A DNA stretch of 64,000 bases from Euryarchaeota archaeon UBA125 (GCA_002502625.1 DAPV01000035.1:425-64424), one strand, 5' to 3'; shown: positions 1 to 9,544, counted from the stretch's first letter. Made by a program: numbers and translations. Notes: generated from the letters alone by a model not told the origin.

Positions 1-57
1 CAGTGGTATTTGTGCCAGTGGTATCTGTGCCAGTGGTATCTGTGCCAGTGGTATCTG
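1..57 (-). repeat. 15-bp tandem repeat encoding DTTGT
   Basis: Three full copies and one partial copy of a 15-base unit, read as DTTGT on the minus strand, inside the edge lipoprotein. One copy has a base change giving NTTGT. The array continues past the window edge, so its full copy number is unknown. Confidence 0.9.
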
Positions 58-154
58 CTGGATCGTCAGTCGTATCGTCTCCACCCAAACAGCCTGCGAA
101 GGCCATTCCGAGCATTAACGCAATCATTGCTAAACTTGCAAGGTTTTTGTTCAT
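1..154 (-). CDS. Lipoprotein with DTTGT repeats, partial
   Basis: The first 51 residues of a secreted lipoprotein; the rest lies beyond the left edge. The protein begins MNKNLASLAMIALM, a short basic start and a hydrophobic core, and reaches a lipobox-like AFAGC with the cysteine at residue 22. It then has an acidic linker and a tandem DTTGT repeat that runs off the window. The signal peptide and lipobox indicate export and lipid anchoring outside the membrane. The low-complexity Thr/Asp/Gly stretch is probably a flexible stalk holding a domain that cannot be seen here. Upstream a GAGAG-type ribosome site sits before the ATG, and a TATA-like stretch lies near 217-233. The function is unknown; it may be a substrate-binding protein or a surface antigen. 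Confidence 0.75.
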   Translation of the reverse strand, partial: MNKNLASLAMIALMLGMAFAGCLGGDDTTDDPADTTGTDTTGTDTTGTNTT

Positions 155-358
155 AGTTTTCACTCTCGTGCAATTTGCCCGAGTTTTGTTCATGTCTTCA
201 TGTAGTCCGATAGATTCAATATAATACTATATAGAATAAATGTTTACAATCCAGTGAATTGATTTTAACGAGGAAGGGGCCGTTTTTTACACAATTTTGT
301 TACGAATATAGAGTGTAAAAGAACAAATTTTACAACTATTAAGCGATCTGAATTACTA

Positions 359-1405
359 TTACTCAAAAACAACGATATTCGAGTTTTTATGTACATGGAT
401 ATTCAATACAATTTCAGCCATATCGCTAGCGTAAGCACATAACCTTCTGATTGATTCTGAAGACCTGTTCATGTAAATTGCATTTACTGTGTCAGATTGT
501 TTCCACATAGCATCTTCGAACTCGGATAGGGTAGCCATGTCATGAGTAAGTTGCAACTTAGCTTCATGGACTTCTGAGAGGTTAGGTTTTTTAATGTTAG
601 AATTTAGTTGTTTCAATGCCATTAGCCAGGAAGGAATTAATGAAAAAGGTAGGGCATTTACATCCACATTTGTTTGATCATTACGGTTTACTACCAATTG
701 TCCCAAAGTGTAAACATGATCTCCCATTCTTTCGAACGTACGAACAATATTTCCCAATGCAGATGCTTCCCAGCGACTTAATCCAGCAGAATCCTCGAGA
801 TAGGCACTTTCTAAGACCTGCCCGATTTGACGTTCAATAAGTAAACGTAAAGCGTCGACTTCATTTTCTCTCTCCTCTATGTCCTCGATATATGATATGT
901 CTCCAGTTGACACTGCTTCAAATACGTCTTTTAGGGCGGTCCTCACAAGTAAATACATACGATTCAGAGAAGAATAAATTGGAAGACTTCCAGCGTTAAC
1001 CAAAGATTCGATTTCAATCATCTTTTCGGTTTCATTTACAATTTCGATACCCCTGCCTAAGGAGATGAATCGGCGAAGTAATTTCCTATCCTTGGAATCA
1101 AAACCACTCTTTGATCTAATTCGAATTATGCTCGCTCCAGATAGATATGCTGCAATAAGATGGTCTATTATTAATCCAGGAGGTATTTCATGGAAAGTCA
1201 ATTCGACTTCACGCCGTCTAGATATCATTGAAGTTTCAGGTATAATTCTGAGGTTTCCTGATGGCCTCCATTCAACCCTTATCTGATCTTTGGCAACAAG
1301 ACCATGTTCCTTAACCCAACGTTTAGGCAAGGATACGATATATGTTGAGCCCCCTGTTAATTGAAGGCGTCTAATCTCGGACTTTCGACCACGAGGTTTG
1401 TCCAT
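359..1405 (-). CDS. AbrB-PhoU fusion phosphate regulator
   Basis: A 348-residue protein with an N-terminal AbrB/SpoVT-type swapped-hairpin DNA-binding domain (about residues 8-55: a GGSTYIVSLPKRWV segment followed by VAKDQIRVEW). The helical remainder is PhoU-like, including a NIVRTFERMGDHVYTLG helix near residue 220. This architecture is common in archaea and is normally linked to control of phosphate uptake. Here no pst transporter genes are adjacent; the gene stands alone, with the edge lipoprotein downstream on the same strand. A TATA-like element about 29 bases upstream of the ATG suggests a leaderless transcript. The domain assignment is firm; the regulatory target is inferred. Confidence 0.85.
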   Translation of the reverse strand: MDKPRGRKSEIRRLQLTGGSTYIVSLPKRWVKEHGLVAKDQIRVEWRPSGNLRIIPETSMISRRREVELTFHEIPPGLIIDHLIAAYLSGASIIRIRSKSGFDSKDRKLLRRFISLGRGIEIVNETEKMIEIESLVNAGSLPIYSSLNRMYLLVRTALKDVFEAVSTGDISYIEDIEERENEVDALRLLIERQIGQVLESAYLEDSAGLSRWEASALGNIVRTFERMGDHVYTLGQLVVNRNDQTNVDVNALPFSLIPSWLMALKQLNSNIKKPNLSEVHEAKLQLTHDMATLSEFEDAMWKQSDTVNAIYMNRSSESIRRLCAYASDMAEIVLNIHVHKNSNIVVFE

Positions 1406-1427
1406 GACTTACGCAGATGTGATGTTG

Positions 1428-1439
1428 CTATATACTTTT
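1428..1439 (-). promoter_or_regulatory. TATA-like box, likely leaderless promoter
   Basis: On the minus strand AAAAGTATATAG is centred about 29 bases before the ATG at 1405, and no Shine-Dalgarno sequence precedes that ATG. Archaeal TATA boxes sit about 26-30 bases before the transcription start, so the mRNA probably begins at or near the start codon. A second AT-rich stretch (about 1455-1480) is an alternative. Confidence 0.4.
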
Positions 1440-1525
1440 CATCAGAGGCATGCGAGGTTGAGTTATAAAAATATATATTCAATATAGAAAATATACTTCA
1501 GTAGAATGTTTCAAAAAAAGCAAAT

Positions 1526-2509
1526 CTAAATTGATTCAGGGCCTATACCTACTTCGATTTGCTTTTCTTTCCAAGTTCCTCGATACATCAATGTGGTTTG
1601 GAAGTCGAGGGATACTCTTCCGTCTGCCATGACAGAAATTAATCCTCCTCGGCCACCAAATGGTGCTACCATGTCTAACACCTGTGTCGATGCTTGTTCA
1701 AGATTTGAATTGTCATTTCTCATACGTATTGCTAATTCGTGGGCAGCACACGTTCGAATGTATGCTTCTCCCACTCCCGTACAAGAAATTGCAATTCTCT
1801 CATCAGCCCACGTTCCTGCTCCTATGATTGGCGTGTCTCCAATACGCCCAGAAGGTTTGCCAGTCATCCCTCCAGTACTCGTTGCTGCTGCAAGATTTCC
1901 CAAAACATCTAACGCAACTGCTCCTACTGTTCCCATTCCTTGGGGTTCGTCACTAAATTCAGTCTCAACTCTTCCTTCAAGATCATGATCTAAGACTGAA
2001 TCGTCTTCATCAGTTGAGCCAATAGCGGCTCTAGTATCATGCCATTTCTTCCATTGAGCTTGACGGAGGTCTGTAACCAAAAAATCTGCATTTACTGCTT
2101 CCACGCCTGCTTCAATCCCAAAATTATCTGCAGCAATTCCATTCAACATAACTGGCCAACCACGTTGCAATAATGCATTTGCAACTCGAATAGGATGACG
2201 GACTTTGGAGACATTAACTACAGATCCTGCGGCTTGATCTGAACCTCGCATAATACTTGCATCCATCGTAACTTGTCCATTTTCATCCAATACTGACCCT
2301 TTGCCAGCATTGAATAATGGTTCATCTTCCATCATCTCTACAGCAATTGTAACTGCTTCTAGAGCACTGATGCCCTCTGAAAGAAATTTACCAACTGTAG
2401 ACAACACATTTTCCATACAAGATATTCGACCCGGATCAAGAGAAGTCATGCCTTTCCAAGGACCATCGCCCCCTGCACCTCCATGTATTACCAGCACTGG
2501 GCCAGCCAT
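1526..2509 (-). CDS. Isoaspartyl peptidase / L-asparaginase (Ntn hydrolase)
   Basis: A plant-type asparaginase of the Ntn-hydrolase fold. These enzymes self-cleave before a threonine that becomes the nucleophile and then hydrolyse asparagine or beta-aspartyl dipeptides. The start VLVIHGGAGG, the segment FNAGKGSVLDENG and the cleavage site GMGTVGAVALD (nucleophile T197 counted from an upstream GTG) are all present. Substrate-site segments TSTGGMTGKPSGRIGDTP and GAGTW follow. I start at the ATG at 2509, giving MAGPVLVIHGG; the GTG at 2518 would add three residues and touch the stop of the upstream cyclophilin. The two genes are almost certainly cotranscribed. Length is typical of the family. 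Confidence 0.9.
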   Translation of the reverse strand: MAGPVLVIHGGAGGDGPWKGMTSLDPGRISCMENVLSTVGKFLSEGISALEAVTIAVEMMEDEPLFNAGKGSVLDENGQVTMDASIMRGSDQAAGSVVNVSKVRHPIRVANALLQRGWPVMLNGIAADNFGIEAGVEAVNADFLVTDLRQAQWKKWHDTRAAIGSTDEDDSVLDHDLEGRVETEFSDEPQGMGTVGAVALDVLGNLAAATSTGGMTGKPSGRIGDTPIIGAGTWADERIAISCTGVGEAYIRTCAAHELAIRMRNDNSNLEQASTQVLDMVAPFGGRGGLISVMADGRVSLDFQTTLMYRGTWKEKQIEVGIGPESI

Positions 2510-2518
2510 TTTTATCAC

Positions 2519-3076
2519 TCAGATTCGAGTAACTGAAATGATTTCTTGAGGAGTTGTAGGTCTATCTCCATATCCAGTTTGAGTTGTTTCAATTGCTGTT
2601 ACGACATCCATTCCGGAAACTACCTTTCCAAAAACCGGATGAGCGGATTGACCTGGACCAAACCAATCAAGGAAATTGTTGTGTTTTGTGTTGATGAAAA
2701 ATTGAGATCCTCCAGAATTTGGGCGGCCAGTATTGGCCATTGAAAGAGTTCCAATTTCATTGCTGAATTTTTGAGTCAACTCATCGGGAATATTTCCTCC
2801 TCGATCGCGAACAATGGCTTGACCATCAGAAGTTGTGTATGTTCCTCCCCCATCTGGACCGCCAGTACCAGCTCGTGGAGAATTTGGATCCTTGGAATTT
2901 GGACATCCGCCTTGTAACATGAATCCTTGAATTACTCTGTGGAAATGAAGGCCGTTGTAGTACCCCTTGTCTGCTAAATCTAGAAAATTGCCTGCTGTAA
3001 TGGGCATTGTATCTGTAAATAGTTCAATCGTGATGTCTCCTGTTGTTGTCTTCATGAGGACGTTTGTTCCTGCCAT
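2519..3076 (-). CDS. Cyclophilin-type peptidyl-prolyl isomerase
   Basis: A single-domain cyclophilin of 185 residues that catalyses cis-trans isomerisation of proline peptide bonds during folding. It has the catalytic [13 protein letters not shown] segment (arginine near residue 47), [17 protein letters not shown] and [14 protein letters not shown]. No signal peptide is visible, so it should be cytosolic. The loop after [23 protein letters not shown] is somewhat longer than in minimal bacterial forms and resembles other archaeal and cyanobacterial single-domain members. An AAGG element lies just before the ATG. It sits between pyrE upstream and the asparaginase gene downstream, all on the minus strand. 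Confidence 0.93.
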   Translation of the reverse strand: MAGTNVLMKTTTGDITIELFTDTMPITAGNFLDLADKGYYNGLHFHRVIQGFMLQGGCPNSKDPNSPRAGTGGPDGGGTYTTSDGQAIVRDRGGNIPDELTQKFSNEIGTLSMANTGRPNSGGSQFFINTKHNNFLDWFGPGQSAHPVFGKVVSGMDVVTAIETTQTGYGDRPTTPQEIISVTRI

Positions 3077-3106
3077 GCCCTTGCGAGCATTAGGAAGGAT
3101 TTAGCC

Positions 3107-3697
3107 TCATGCATTGACAATATCAGATAAAGTGAGTAACGGATAAAGAGGGATTTCAGCATCTGTAAAGGCTTCATAGCCTCCTTCTTCTCTGTCTAGA
3201 ATGGTGATACAACCAACAATTTCGCAACCCATTTCCACTAAACGTTGGCATGCTTGTAATGCTGAGCCGCCAGTAGTAGTGACATCTTCTAAAATCAGAC
3301 ACCTATCTCCAGATACAAGTGTAGAGCCTTCAATCCCTGGAGGGTTTCCGGTTTTTCGACCTCCTCTTCCCTTGGGCTCCTTTCGAATGATGAATCCCCT
3401 CAATCCACTTCCTGAAGGGGCTTTTGCAATAGCAATCCCTGTCAATGGAACTGCTCCCAATTCTAATCCTCCAACTGCATCAATAGATCCAATTTCGTTT
3501 ATCTTATCATGAATCAAAACTCCAAGCAAGTGAGCACATTCGGGGTCACACATTACTGGTTTCATATCAAAGAAATGCGGAGAAACTCTACCAGACGCAA
3601 GAGTAAATGGATCATCTGGCTGATACAAGTAAGCTAGGTTTCTAACACGATCTGCTAAAGTGGCCCTAGCGCTCTCAGGGGTTGTTGACTCTGCCAT
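3107..3697 (-). CDS. pyrE: Orotate phosphoribosyltransferase
   Basis: Transfers a phosphoribosyl group from PRPP to orotate to form OMP in de novo pyrimidine synthesis. The type I PRTase signature LILEDVTTTGGSA is present, as are the early FTLASGRVSPHFFDMKP segment, VGGLELGAVPL and the IIRKEPKGRG loop that closes over PRPP. I start at the internal ATG at 3697 because AGGA lies six bases before it and the product begins close to the family N-terminus. An upstream ATG at 3739 would add 14 residues. It is divergent from polD and has a cyclophilin gene behind it; no other pyr gene is in the window. Confidence 0.9.
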   Translation of the reverse strand: MAESTTPESARATLADRVRNLAYLYQPDDPFTLASGRVSPHFFDMKPVMCDPECAHLLGVLIHDKINEIGSIDAVGGLELGAVPLTGIAIAKAPSGSGLRGFIIRKEPKGRGGRKTGNPPGIEGSTLVSGDRCLILEDVTTTGGSALQACQRLVEMGCEIVGCITILDREEGGYEAFTDAEIPLYPLLTLSDIVNA

Positions 3698-3794
3698 GTT
3701 ACTTCCTAACTTAGACGATGAATGAAGGTTCCCAGCCATTTAGCGATTTGTTCATGTAGCGTCATTCCACAGAATAGTTTCCTGAGGGTTGGGA

Positions 3795-6700
3795 ATGAGC
3801 GGCATTGGAACCTCTGCTTTCGATGAAGAAAGGCTCCAATCCGAGATGGAAAGATACCACAATCAATTGGATAGTGAAACTGAGAGGCTGTATACTCTTG
3901 CAAGTGAAGCAAGGGAGAAGGGGCTTGATTTTGCTACTGAGATAGAAATCCCAAGAGCAATAGATTTGGCTGATCGAACAGAAAAATTACTAGAAGAATA
4001 TCTAGATGGTCTCGAAATTGCTGAAAGCATCAGAACAATGTTGCAGGAAGAAGATCGCGAAACGACTGCAATCAAAATTGCATGTCAGGTTTCTAACCAA
4101 ATGATGGAAAGAACTGGAGATCAACAACGTTCTATCGATTCTGGTTTGAGAGTAGGTCTTGCTATCCTCACTGAAGCTATCTTGGTTGCTCCATTGGAAG
4201 GAATCGGTCAAGTCAGATTGTTGAATAATGTCGACGGTTCCACCTTTTTATCCATCGATTTTTGTGGTCCGATTAGAGCTGCTGGGGGAACTGCTCAAGC
4301 AATGGCAGTTCTGATTGGTGATATGATTCGTTCAGAATTAGGTCTTGCGAAATATGAGCCGACATTTGCAGAAGTTGAACGAGTCAAGGAAGAATTTGGA
4401 CTATATCGTGCAGGAATGCAATACAAACCTACTCCCGAAGAAATTGATGTAATCGTAAAGTCATGTCCAGTGATGATTAATGGAGAATCAACAGAAGACA
4501 TCGAGTGTGCAGGTTATCGAGAAGTAAGGAATATCGATGACGGGAGAGTAAGAGGAGGTGTTCTTCTAGTAATTGGAGAAGGGTTATGTCTCAAAGCACC
4601 AAAGATTCAGAAACATGTTGAACGACTAGAAATTCCAGGTTGGGGATTCATCAGTGAATTTGCGAATAGAGGGAAAAAATCAGACTCTCAGGGAAAAAAC
4701 GAATTTGTATCAAAAGTAATCAAAACTGATTCTAGATTCATGAAAGATATCATTGCCGGTCGTCCTGTTTTTGGAATGCCGAACGAGCCTGGTGGGTTTC
4801 GATTAAGATATGGAAGGCCTAGAGCATCCGGACTCGCTGCTGCTGGAATGAATCCGGTATCCATGAAAGCAATGAGTTCATTCATTTCTGTAGGGACACA
4901 AATGAAGATCGAACGCCCAGGTAAAGCATGTGCTGTAACACCATGTACTGAGATAGATGGCCCAATGGTACTCTTAGATGATGGAACATTCGTCAGAGTG
5001 AATGAAGAAGAAAAATGGAATGAAATTGAAGACCAAGTACGAGCCATTTGGGACAATGGTGAATTGATGCTAGGATTTGGTGAATTCTTAGAAAACAACA
5101 AGACTCTCGTTCCATCTGCATTTACTTCAGAATGGTGGGCATCCGATGTATTGGATTCAATCAAAGATGAGGATGATTTGGATTTTCTCAAATCAATTTT
5201 AAGTTTTCAAGAAATAGACGGTCAAAGATCTCCGCCCTGGGAACTAAAGCGAAGATTACGAAGTAAATCTGAGAGACTGGAAGTTGAGTGGCAGCTACGT
5301 GACTGGCACCATTCACTTCGCCATATTGACGTTGATTGGAATGCAGCAATTGAAATTTCAAAACGTTGGAATATAGGTATTCATCCATCTCATAATCCAC
5401 AATGGTCTGATTTGCCGATTTTCATACTACCAAAATTCATTGATGCATTAAGTGAGGCAATTATCGGAAATGAAAATTTACGAATCCCAGATGCGGTTCT
5501 TGGATGGACAGCACCAATGATCATTGAAAGTACGCCAATAGTTGACATAATTACTAACAATCAAACTAATCTTAGAAGAAAGGATAGTTCATCAGATCAA
5601 GAAACAGAGATATTAGATGTAGGAAAGTACAAAATTTCTAAAATCGAATTAGAACAAATATCTCCAAATCTAGGATTCAATCAACATGGACTAGTAAAAT
5701 CAGTACTAATGTGTCTGGGGATTTCACATCAACACGAAAGTGATGACATTGTTATCGAAGGAAATTGGAATGGCCTATTACATGGTCTTGGATTTTCGAT
5801 TAATGATGGAAAAATCACAGAAGGAAAAGATGTTAGAGATTTAATCCAATCCAAAATAAATAGTATTGATGATGCAAAAAATATTGTTAAATTAGAGAAT
5901 GAGAGAAAAAGAATATTAGATGAAAAACGACGTACTGCTAGGATTCAAGCAGAAACTGCAGCAAGGCAAAGAGGAGAAGATATTGCAGCAACGGAATTAG
6001 CAGGTAAAGAGGCACAAGAGGCAATTGAAGATCTTGGTTCAGATGACGAAGAAAGTCTGAATAATGCAAAAATTGAACTTGATGAAAACGAGGTGATGAA
6101 TAGTCTTTGGATTGTAAATAATGTTAGTTCATTGGAGTGGATAGATGCTGCTCCATGTCGAGTTGGTTGTCGAATGGGTCGTCCAGAGAAGTCTGCGCCC
6201 AGAGAAATGAAGCAGAAAGCACATGCACTCTATCCAATCCAAAATTATGGTGGCCCACAACGATTGTTGGCAACTGCAGTATCTAGAGAAGGATCTATTC
6301 GAGTAACTGTTGGGCCTAGAAGATGCTTGAGATGCGATAGAGAAACTCCCCATATTCGATGTCATCATCGAACTATACCAAATGAACCTCAAGAATGTGG
6401 AGGTAGAACTGTTCCAGCAGATAGACGTGGGGGGCATCTTCGAAATCGATTGGGTGAATTAACAACTATTCCTCTCGCTGATATCCTAGAAGTCAAGCGA
6501 ATTTCACTTGGACTTGACAGATTACCTGAACGAATCAAGGCAATGAAGGGACTGACTTCCAAAGCTCAATATCCTGAACCTATTGAGAAAGGAATTCTAA
6601 GAGCAATTCATGATGTATCTGCATTTAGGGATGGTACCATTCGTTACGATATGATTGATGTCCCTGTAACTCATTTTAGACCAATAGAAATTGGTACATC

Positions 6701-7859
6701 AGTAGAGAAATTAGTCGAATTGGGATACACCCACGATATTAGAGGAAATGAATTGAAAGAAGATACTCAAATCTTAGAATTATTTCCTCAGGATTTTATT
6801 CCCAGCAGAGATGGAGGAGAACATCTACTAAAAATTAGTCAATATCTAGATGATCTCTTGGTTAGATTTTACAAGATGGAACCAGAGTTTAATGCAAAAA
6901 CCATCGATGATATGGTTGGTCAACTTGGTATTGCACTTGCTCCGCATACTTCAGGAGGGGTGCTGTGTCGATTTATTGGATGGACAAATGCATCGGCTGG
7001 ATATGGCCACACATTATTCCATGCAGCAAAGAGAAGAAATTGTGATGGAGATGAAGACTGTGTCATGCTACTACTCGATGGACTATTGAATTTCAGTCGA
7101 ATTATTCTCCCATCTTCTAGAGGTGGACGGATGGATGCTCCATTGACATTGACGACAAGATTGAATCCAATGGAATTAGACAAAGAAGCATTGCATGTTG
7201 ATGCAGGATGGAATTATTCCAAGGAATTTTATTTGGAAACATTAGATTCCCCCCATCCTCGACAAATTATGGATAAAAAATTAGTTGATCTCGTCAACAA
7301 TCGAATTGGAACTGTAGGCGCAGTACGAGGATATGGTTTCTCTCACGATTTAGAATCATTAGATGCAGGTCCAGTAAACTCGGCTTACAAAACTCTAGGC
7401 AGTATGACCGACAAAATGAGTGCACAATTAGCCCTTGGTCGTAAATTACGTAGCGTAGATGCAAGGATTGTTGCTTCGACCGTGATTGGTTCCCATTTAC
7501 TCCCAGATGTGAGGGGAAATTTGAATGCATTTAGCAGACAAAAAGTTAGATGTGCAAAATGTAATCATTCATACAGAAGATTACCATTGGCAGGAAAATG
7601 TATCCAAATGCAAGGAGCAAGTGGAGGGTTGCATGGACACCATTCCAGTAGAATGGAAGAAACTCGATGTGGGGGTAATCTGATTCTGACTGTTTCTCAA
7701 GGAGCAGTAAGAAAATATCTTGGCGTTATCAATCATGTAATCGATAATTTCGGAATTGATCCCTACACTCAACAATATGTAGATTGGATGGCAGATAGTG
7801 TAGAGTCCGTCTTTCAAAATGATAGAGTTACGGTCTATACGTTAGATGATTTTCTTTGA
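3795..7859 (+). CDS. polC: DNA polymerase D large subunit DP2
   Basis: The catalytic large subunit of the archaeal replicative family D polymerase, which pairs with the small exonuclease subunit DP1 (not in this window). The protein is about 1354 residues, usual for DP2. The N-terminal segment includes FLSIDFCGPIRAAGGTAQA. The catalytic CDGDEDC motif is at residues 1083-1089, with conserved aspartates for metal binding. Zinc-binding cysteine clusters occur in the middle (CLRCDRE, later HIRCHH) and near the C-terminus (CAKCNHSY and a later CGG). An insert of charged, Lys/Glu-rich helix lies near residues 690-770. No intein is visible. A TTG at 3789 is possible, but the ATG at 3795 with an upstream GAGG is preferred. 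Confidence 0.97.
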   Translation: MSGIGTSAFDEERLQSEMERYHNQLDSETERLYTLASEAREKGLDFATEIEIPRAIDLADRTEKLLEEYLDGLEIAESIRTMLQEEDRETTAIKIACQVSNQMMERTGDQQRSIDSGLRVGLAILTEAILVAPLEGIGQVRLLNNVDGSTFLSIDFCGPIRAAGGTAQAMAVLIGDMIRSELGLAKYEPTFAEVERVKEEFGLYRAGMQYKPTPEEIDVIVKSCPVMINGESTEDIECAGYREVRNIDDGRVRGGVLLVIGEGLCLKAPKIQKHVERLEIPGWGFISEFANRGKKSDSQGKNEFVSKVIKTDSRFMKDIIAGRPVFGMPNEPGGFRLRYGRPRASGLAAAGMNPVSMKAMSSFISVGTQMKIERPGKACAVTPCTEIDGPMVLLDDGTFVRVNEEEKWNEIEDQVRAIWDNGELMLGFGEFLENNKTLVPSAFTSEWWASDVLDSIKDEDDLDFLKSILSFQEIDGQRSPPWELKRRLRSKSERLEVEWQLRDWHHSLRHIDVDWNAAIEISKRWNIGIHPSHNPQWSDLPIFILPKFIDALSEAIIGNENLRIPDAVLGWTAPMIIESTPIVDIITNNQTNLRRKDSSSDQETEILDVGKYKISKIELEQISPNLGFNQHGLVKSVLMCLGISHQHESDDIVIEGNWNGLLHGLGFSINDGKITEGKDVRDLIQSKINSIDDAKNIVKLENERKRILDEKRRTARIQAETAARQRGEDIAATELAGKEAQEAIEDLGSDDEESLNNAKIELDENEVMNSLWIVNNVSSLEWIDAAPCRVGCRMGRPEKSAPREMKQKAHALYPIQNYGGPQRLLATAVSREGSIRVTVGPRRCLRCDRETPHIRCHHRTIPNEPQECGGRTVPADRRGGHLRNRLGELTTIPLADILEVKRISLGLDRLPERIKAMKGLTSKAQYPEPIEKGILRAIHDVSAFRDGTIRYDMIDVPVTHFRPIEIGTSVEKLVELGYTHDIRGNELKEDTQILELFPQDFIPSRDGGEHLLKISQYLDDLLVRFYKMEPEFNAKTIDDMVGQLGIALAPHTSGGVLCRFIGWTNASAGYGHTLFHAAKRRNCDGDEDCVMLLLDGLLNFSRIILPSSRGGRMDAPLTLTTRLNPMELDKEALHVDAGWNYSKEFYLETLDSPHPRQIMDKKLVDLVNNRIGTVGAVRGYGFSHDLESLDAGPVNSAYKTLGSMTDKMSAQLALGRKLRSVDARIVASTVIGSHLLPDVRGNLNAFSRQKVRCAKCNHSYRRLPLAGKCIQMQGASGGLHGHHSSRMEETRCGGNLILTVSQGAVRKYLGVINHVIDNFGIDPYTQQYVDWMADSVESVFQNDRVTVYTLDDFL

Positions 7860-8741
7860 CTAGAGATCTCGTCTTTTGTTTTGTCCATCGCCTAGTTTGT
7901 CCCACAAATCGCTAATCGTGTCTACATCTTCATCCAGTGTAGCTTTACCTTGTAATCTAGATTCATCACCTTCTCCAAGTTCATCAAGCGACTCTAATTC
8001 GGCATCCGCATCCTCCATTTCTTGATCTCCTTCTTCCGTTTCCGGTTCTGTTTCTTCTACAGACCAATGGCGCCTTTTAGACATCAAATTTGAAGCAGAA
8101 TTAGATTCAGAAAGTAAATCATCTACATCAACTGGATTTCCTCCAGAAATTGATTTTTCGACTTCTTTCCATTCCTCACGTAATTTTCGTACAACCGGCG
8201 AGCCTCGTTTTAATCGACGGGATTTTGCCCACGAACGTAGAGTTCTGTCTGTAACTATCAACATTAATGCAAGTATGTTGGCAACCACATATCCTTCAAT
8301 TCTAATTGGAGTGTAAAGATCCATCTCTGTTTTAAGATCAATCTCAACTATGTCTGAAGGGACTGGATATACCTGTCCATTTTGTTTTATTGTGATTAAA
8401 AATGATGAGGGACCTGGCGAAAGAGAATATGTTTCTGAGGATGATGCATTTGAATTTCCATCAAAAACTTCGATAATGGTTCCGTCCGACAACTCTAGTT
8501 CAATGGTAACCTCAGAAGAACCCATTCCATCTACCTCATTAATTTCATAAAACACATGAAATGGAATTTCTTTTCCTAGAATATCAGGGCCATCGAATCG
8601 ATATTCTGTTACAATATCACTATTTGGAGAAATAAGATATTGATCAGCTGATGATGTCAGTGCTCCTGTCCAAATTATGTTCAAGAGAACAAAAGTAACG
8701 ATAGTAGTAATCGCGGACTTTCGTGAATTATCCCCAGTCAC
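7860..8741 (-). CDS. Membrane protein with acidic C-terminal tail
   Basis: Not recognised as a named family. A signal anchor spans about residues 10-30, followed by an extracellular stretch of about 120 residues rich in beta-prone sequence (a Thr/Ser-rich Ig-like look, ELELSDGTIIEVFDGNS). A second hydrophobic helix lies near residues 150-172, followed by a basic patch (RSWAKSRRLKRG). The long acidic cytoplasmic tail, residues 215-285, is rich in Glu and Asp. The start codon overlaps the stop of the MptE-like gene by four bases (ATGA), so the two are translationally coupled. Its end abuts polD with no spacing. A role in surface sensing or anchoring is possible but unsupported. Confidence 0.65.
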   Translation of the reverse strand: MTGDNSRKSAITTIVTFVLLNIIWTGALTSSADQYLISPNSDIVTEYRFDGPDILGKEIPFHVFYEINEVDGMGSSEVTIELELSDGTIIEVFDGNSNASSSETYSLSPGPSSFLITIKQNGQVYPVPSDIVEIDLKTEMDLYTPIRIEGYVVANILALMLIVTDRTLRSWAKSRRLKRGSPVVRKLREEWKEVEKSISGGNPVDVDDLLSESNSASNLMSKRRHWSVEETEPETEEGDQEMEDADAELESLDELGEGDESRLQGKATLDEDVDTISDLWDKLGDGQNKRRDL

Positions 8742-9487
8742 TCATGCACCCCCTCTAACAATTTATCAATGACCTCTTGCATGAATATTAGTTTTCGTAA
8801 TTTTCTTTCTGGATCTGTTGCTCCTGACCATTGGCCAACAATATCACTTCGATATCCTAAAAGATTGATTTCTGAAATTGGCACTCCTAAGAAACCAATC
8901 AAACATATTGTACGATCACCATCAGTAAATCCTCCAGGATTGAGCATACCTTCTATTCTATCTGGAGTCTGGTGAGTTAATATCACTCTAGGTGGCGAAT
9001 TCATCTTTGATATTTCTTTGACTAATTTCGCCCAATCATCTTCATTGTCTCCATGAGCATGTAAAATATGCATTATTTCCCGTTCCGCTGCTTGAGAAAT
9101 ATGTGGATGACCGTCAGCATCAGTTACCAATGCCAACGTCTGTGACCATATTTCTTCTCTAATCTCATTTTCAAATTCTTGAATTATTCCAATTGAACCA
9201 TCGGCAAAAATAAATCGATGATTGGACTTTAGTGCCGATAATATCTCATCGGATTCGACTGCTGCACCAACGGCAGCAATTGGACCATTTAGCAATCTCT
9301 CTTGGAGAGATACAATGCTGTTCTCTCTTTCTACTACTGTCCAATCTGGAACCTTTGAGGATAGAGAGTTAACACTCTGTAAAAGCATCATTGCACTTTC
9401 TCTATCAGATTCTAAAGGCCATGAAAACTGGGCTCGAACTCGATCTTGAATCCTCATTCCAATCGAACGAACCTCATGAGGGCCCAT
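8738..9487 (-). CDS. mptE: 6-hydroxymethyl-dihydropterin pyrophosphokinase, MptE-like
   Basis: A DUF115/MptE-type protein. In methanogens MptE transfers pyrophosphate from ATP to 6-hydroxymethyl-7,8-dihydropterin in pterin cofactor synthesis. Diagnostic segments are RFIFADGSI, LALVTDADGHP, ILHAHGDNEDD and GGFTDGDRTICLIGFLG, in the family order. The length of 249 residues is close to other archaeal members. The start could be the ATG at 9487 or an internal ATG at 9457; the region up to priL, which is divergent, is short. Coupling to the downstream membrane protein by a four-base overlap is unexpected for a pterin enzyme. The family assignment is strong; the exact substrate is inferred. Confidence 0.75.
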   Translation of the reverse strand: MGPHEVRSIGMRIQDRVRAQFSWPLESDRESAMMLLQSVNSLSSKVPDWTVVERENSIVSLQERLLNGPIAAVGAAVESDEILSALKSNHRFIFADGSIGIIQEFENEIREEIWSQTLALVTDADGHPHISQAAEREIMHILHAHGDNEDDWAKLVKEISKMNSPPRVILTHQTPDRIEGMLNPGGFTDGDRTICLIGFLGVPISEINLLGYRSDIVGQWSGATDPERKLRKLIFMQEVIDKLLEGVHE

Positions 9488-9544
9488 GGTGTGTACAGAC
9501 CGGTCGCGTTGAAGAACCCCCGTGTTACTTCATGCCTGAGAATC

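Noticed and set aside
3..224. Plus-strand frame of 73 codons with VPVVS repeats
   Set aside because: It is the antisense of the DTTGT repeat and lipoprotein signal sequence; the minus strand has a clear signal peptide and lipobox.
5188..5400. Minus-strand frames opposite polD
   Set aside because: Shadows of a strongly conserved coding sequence; no start context or family resemblance.
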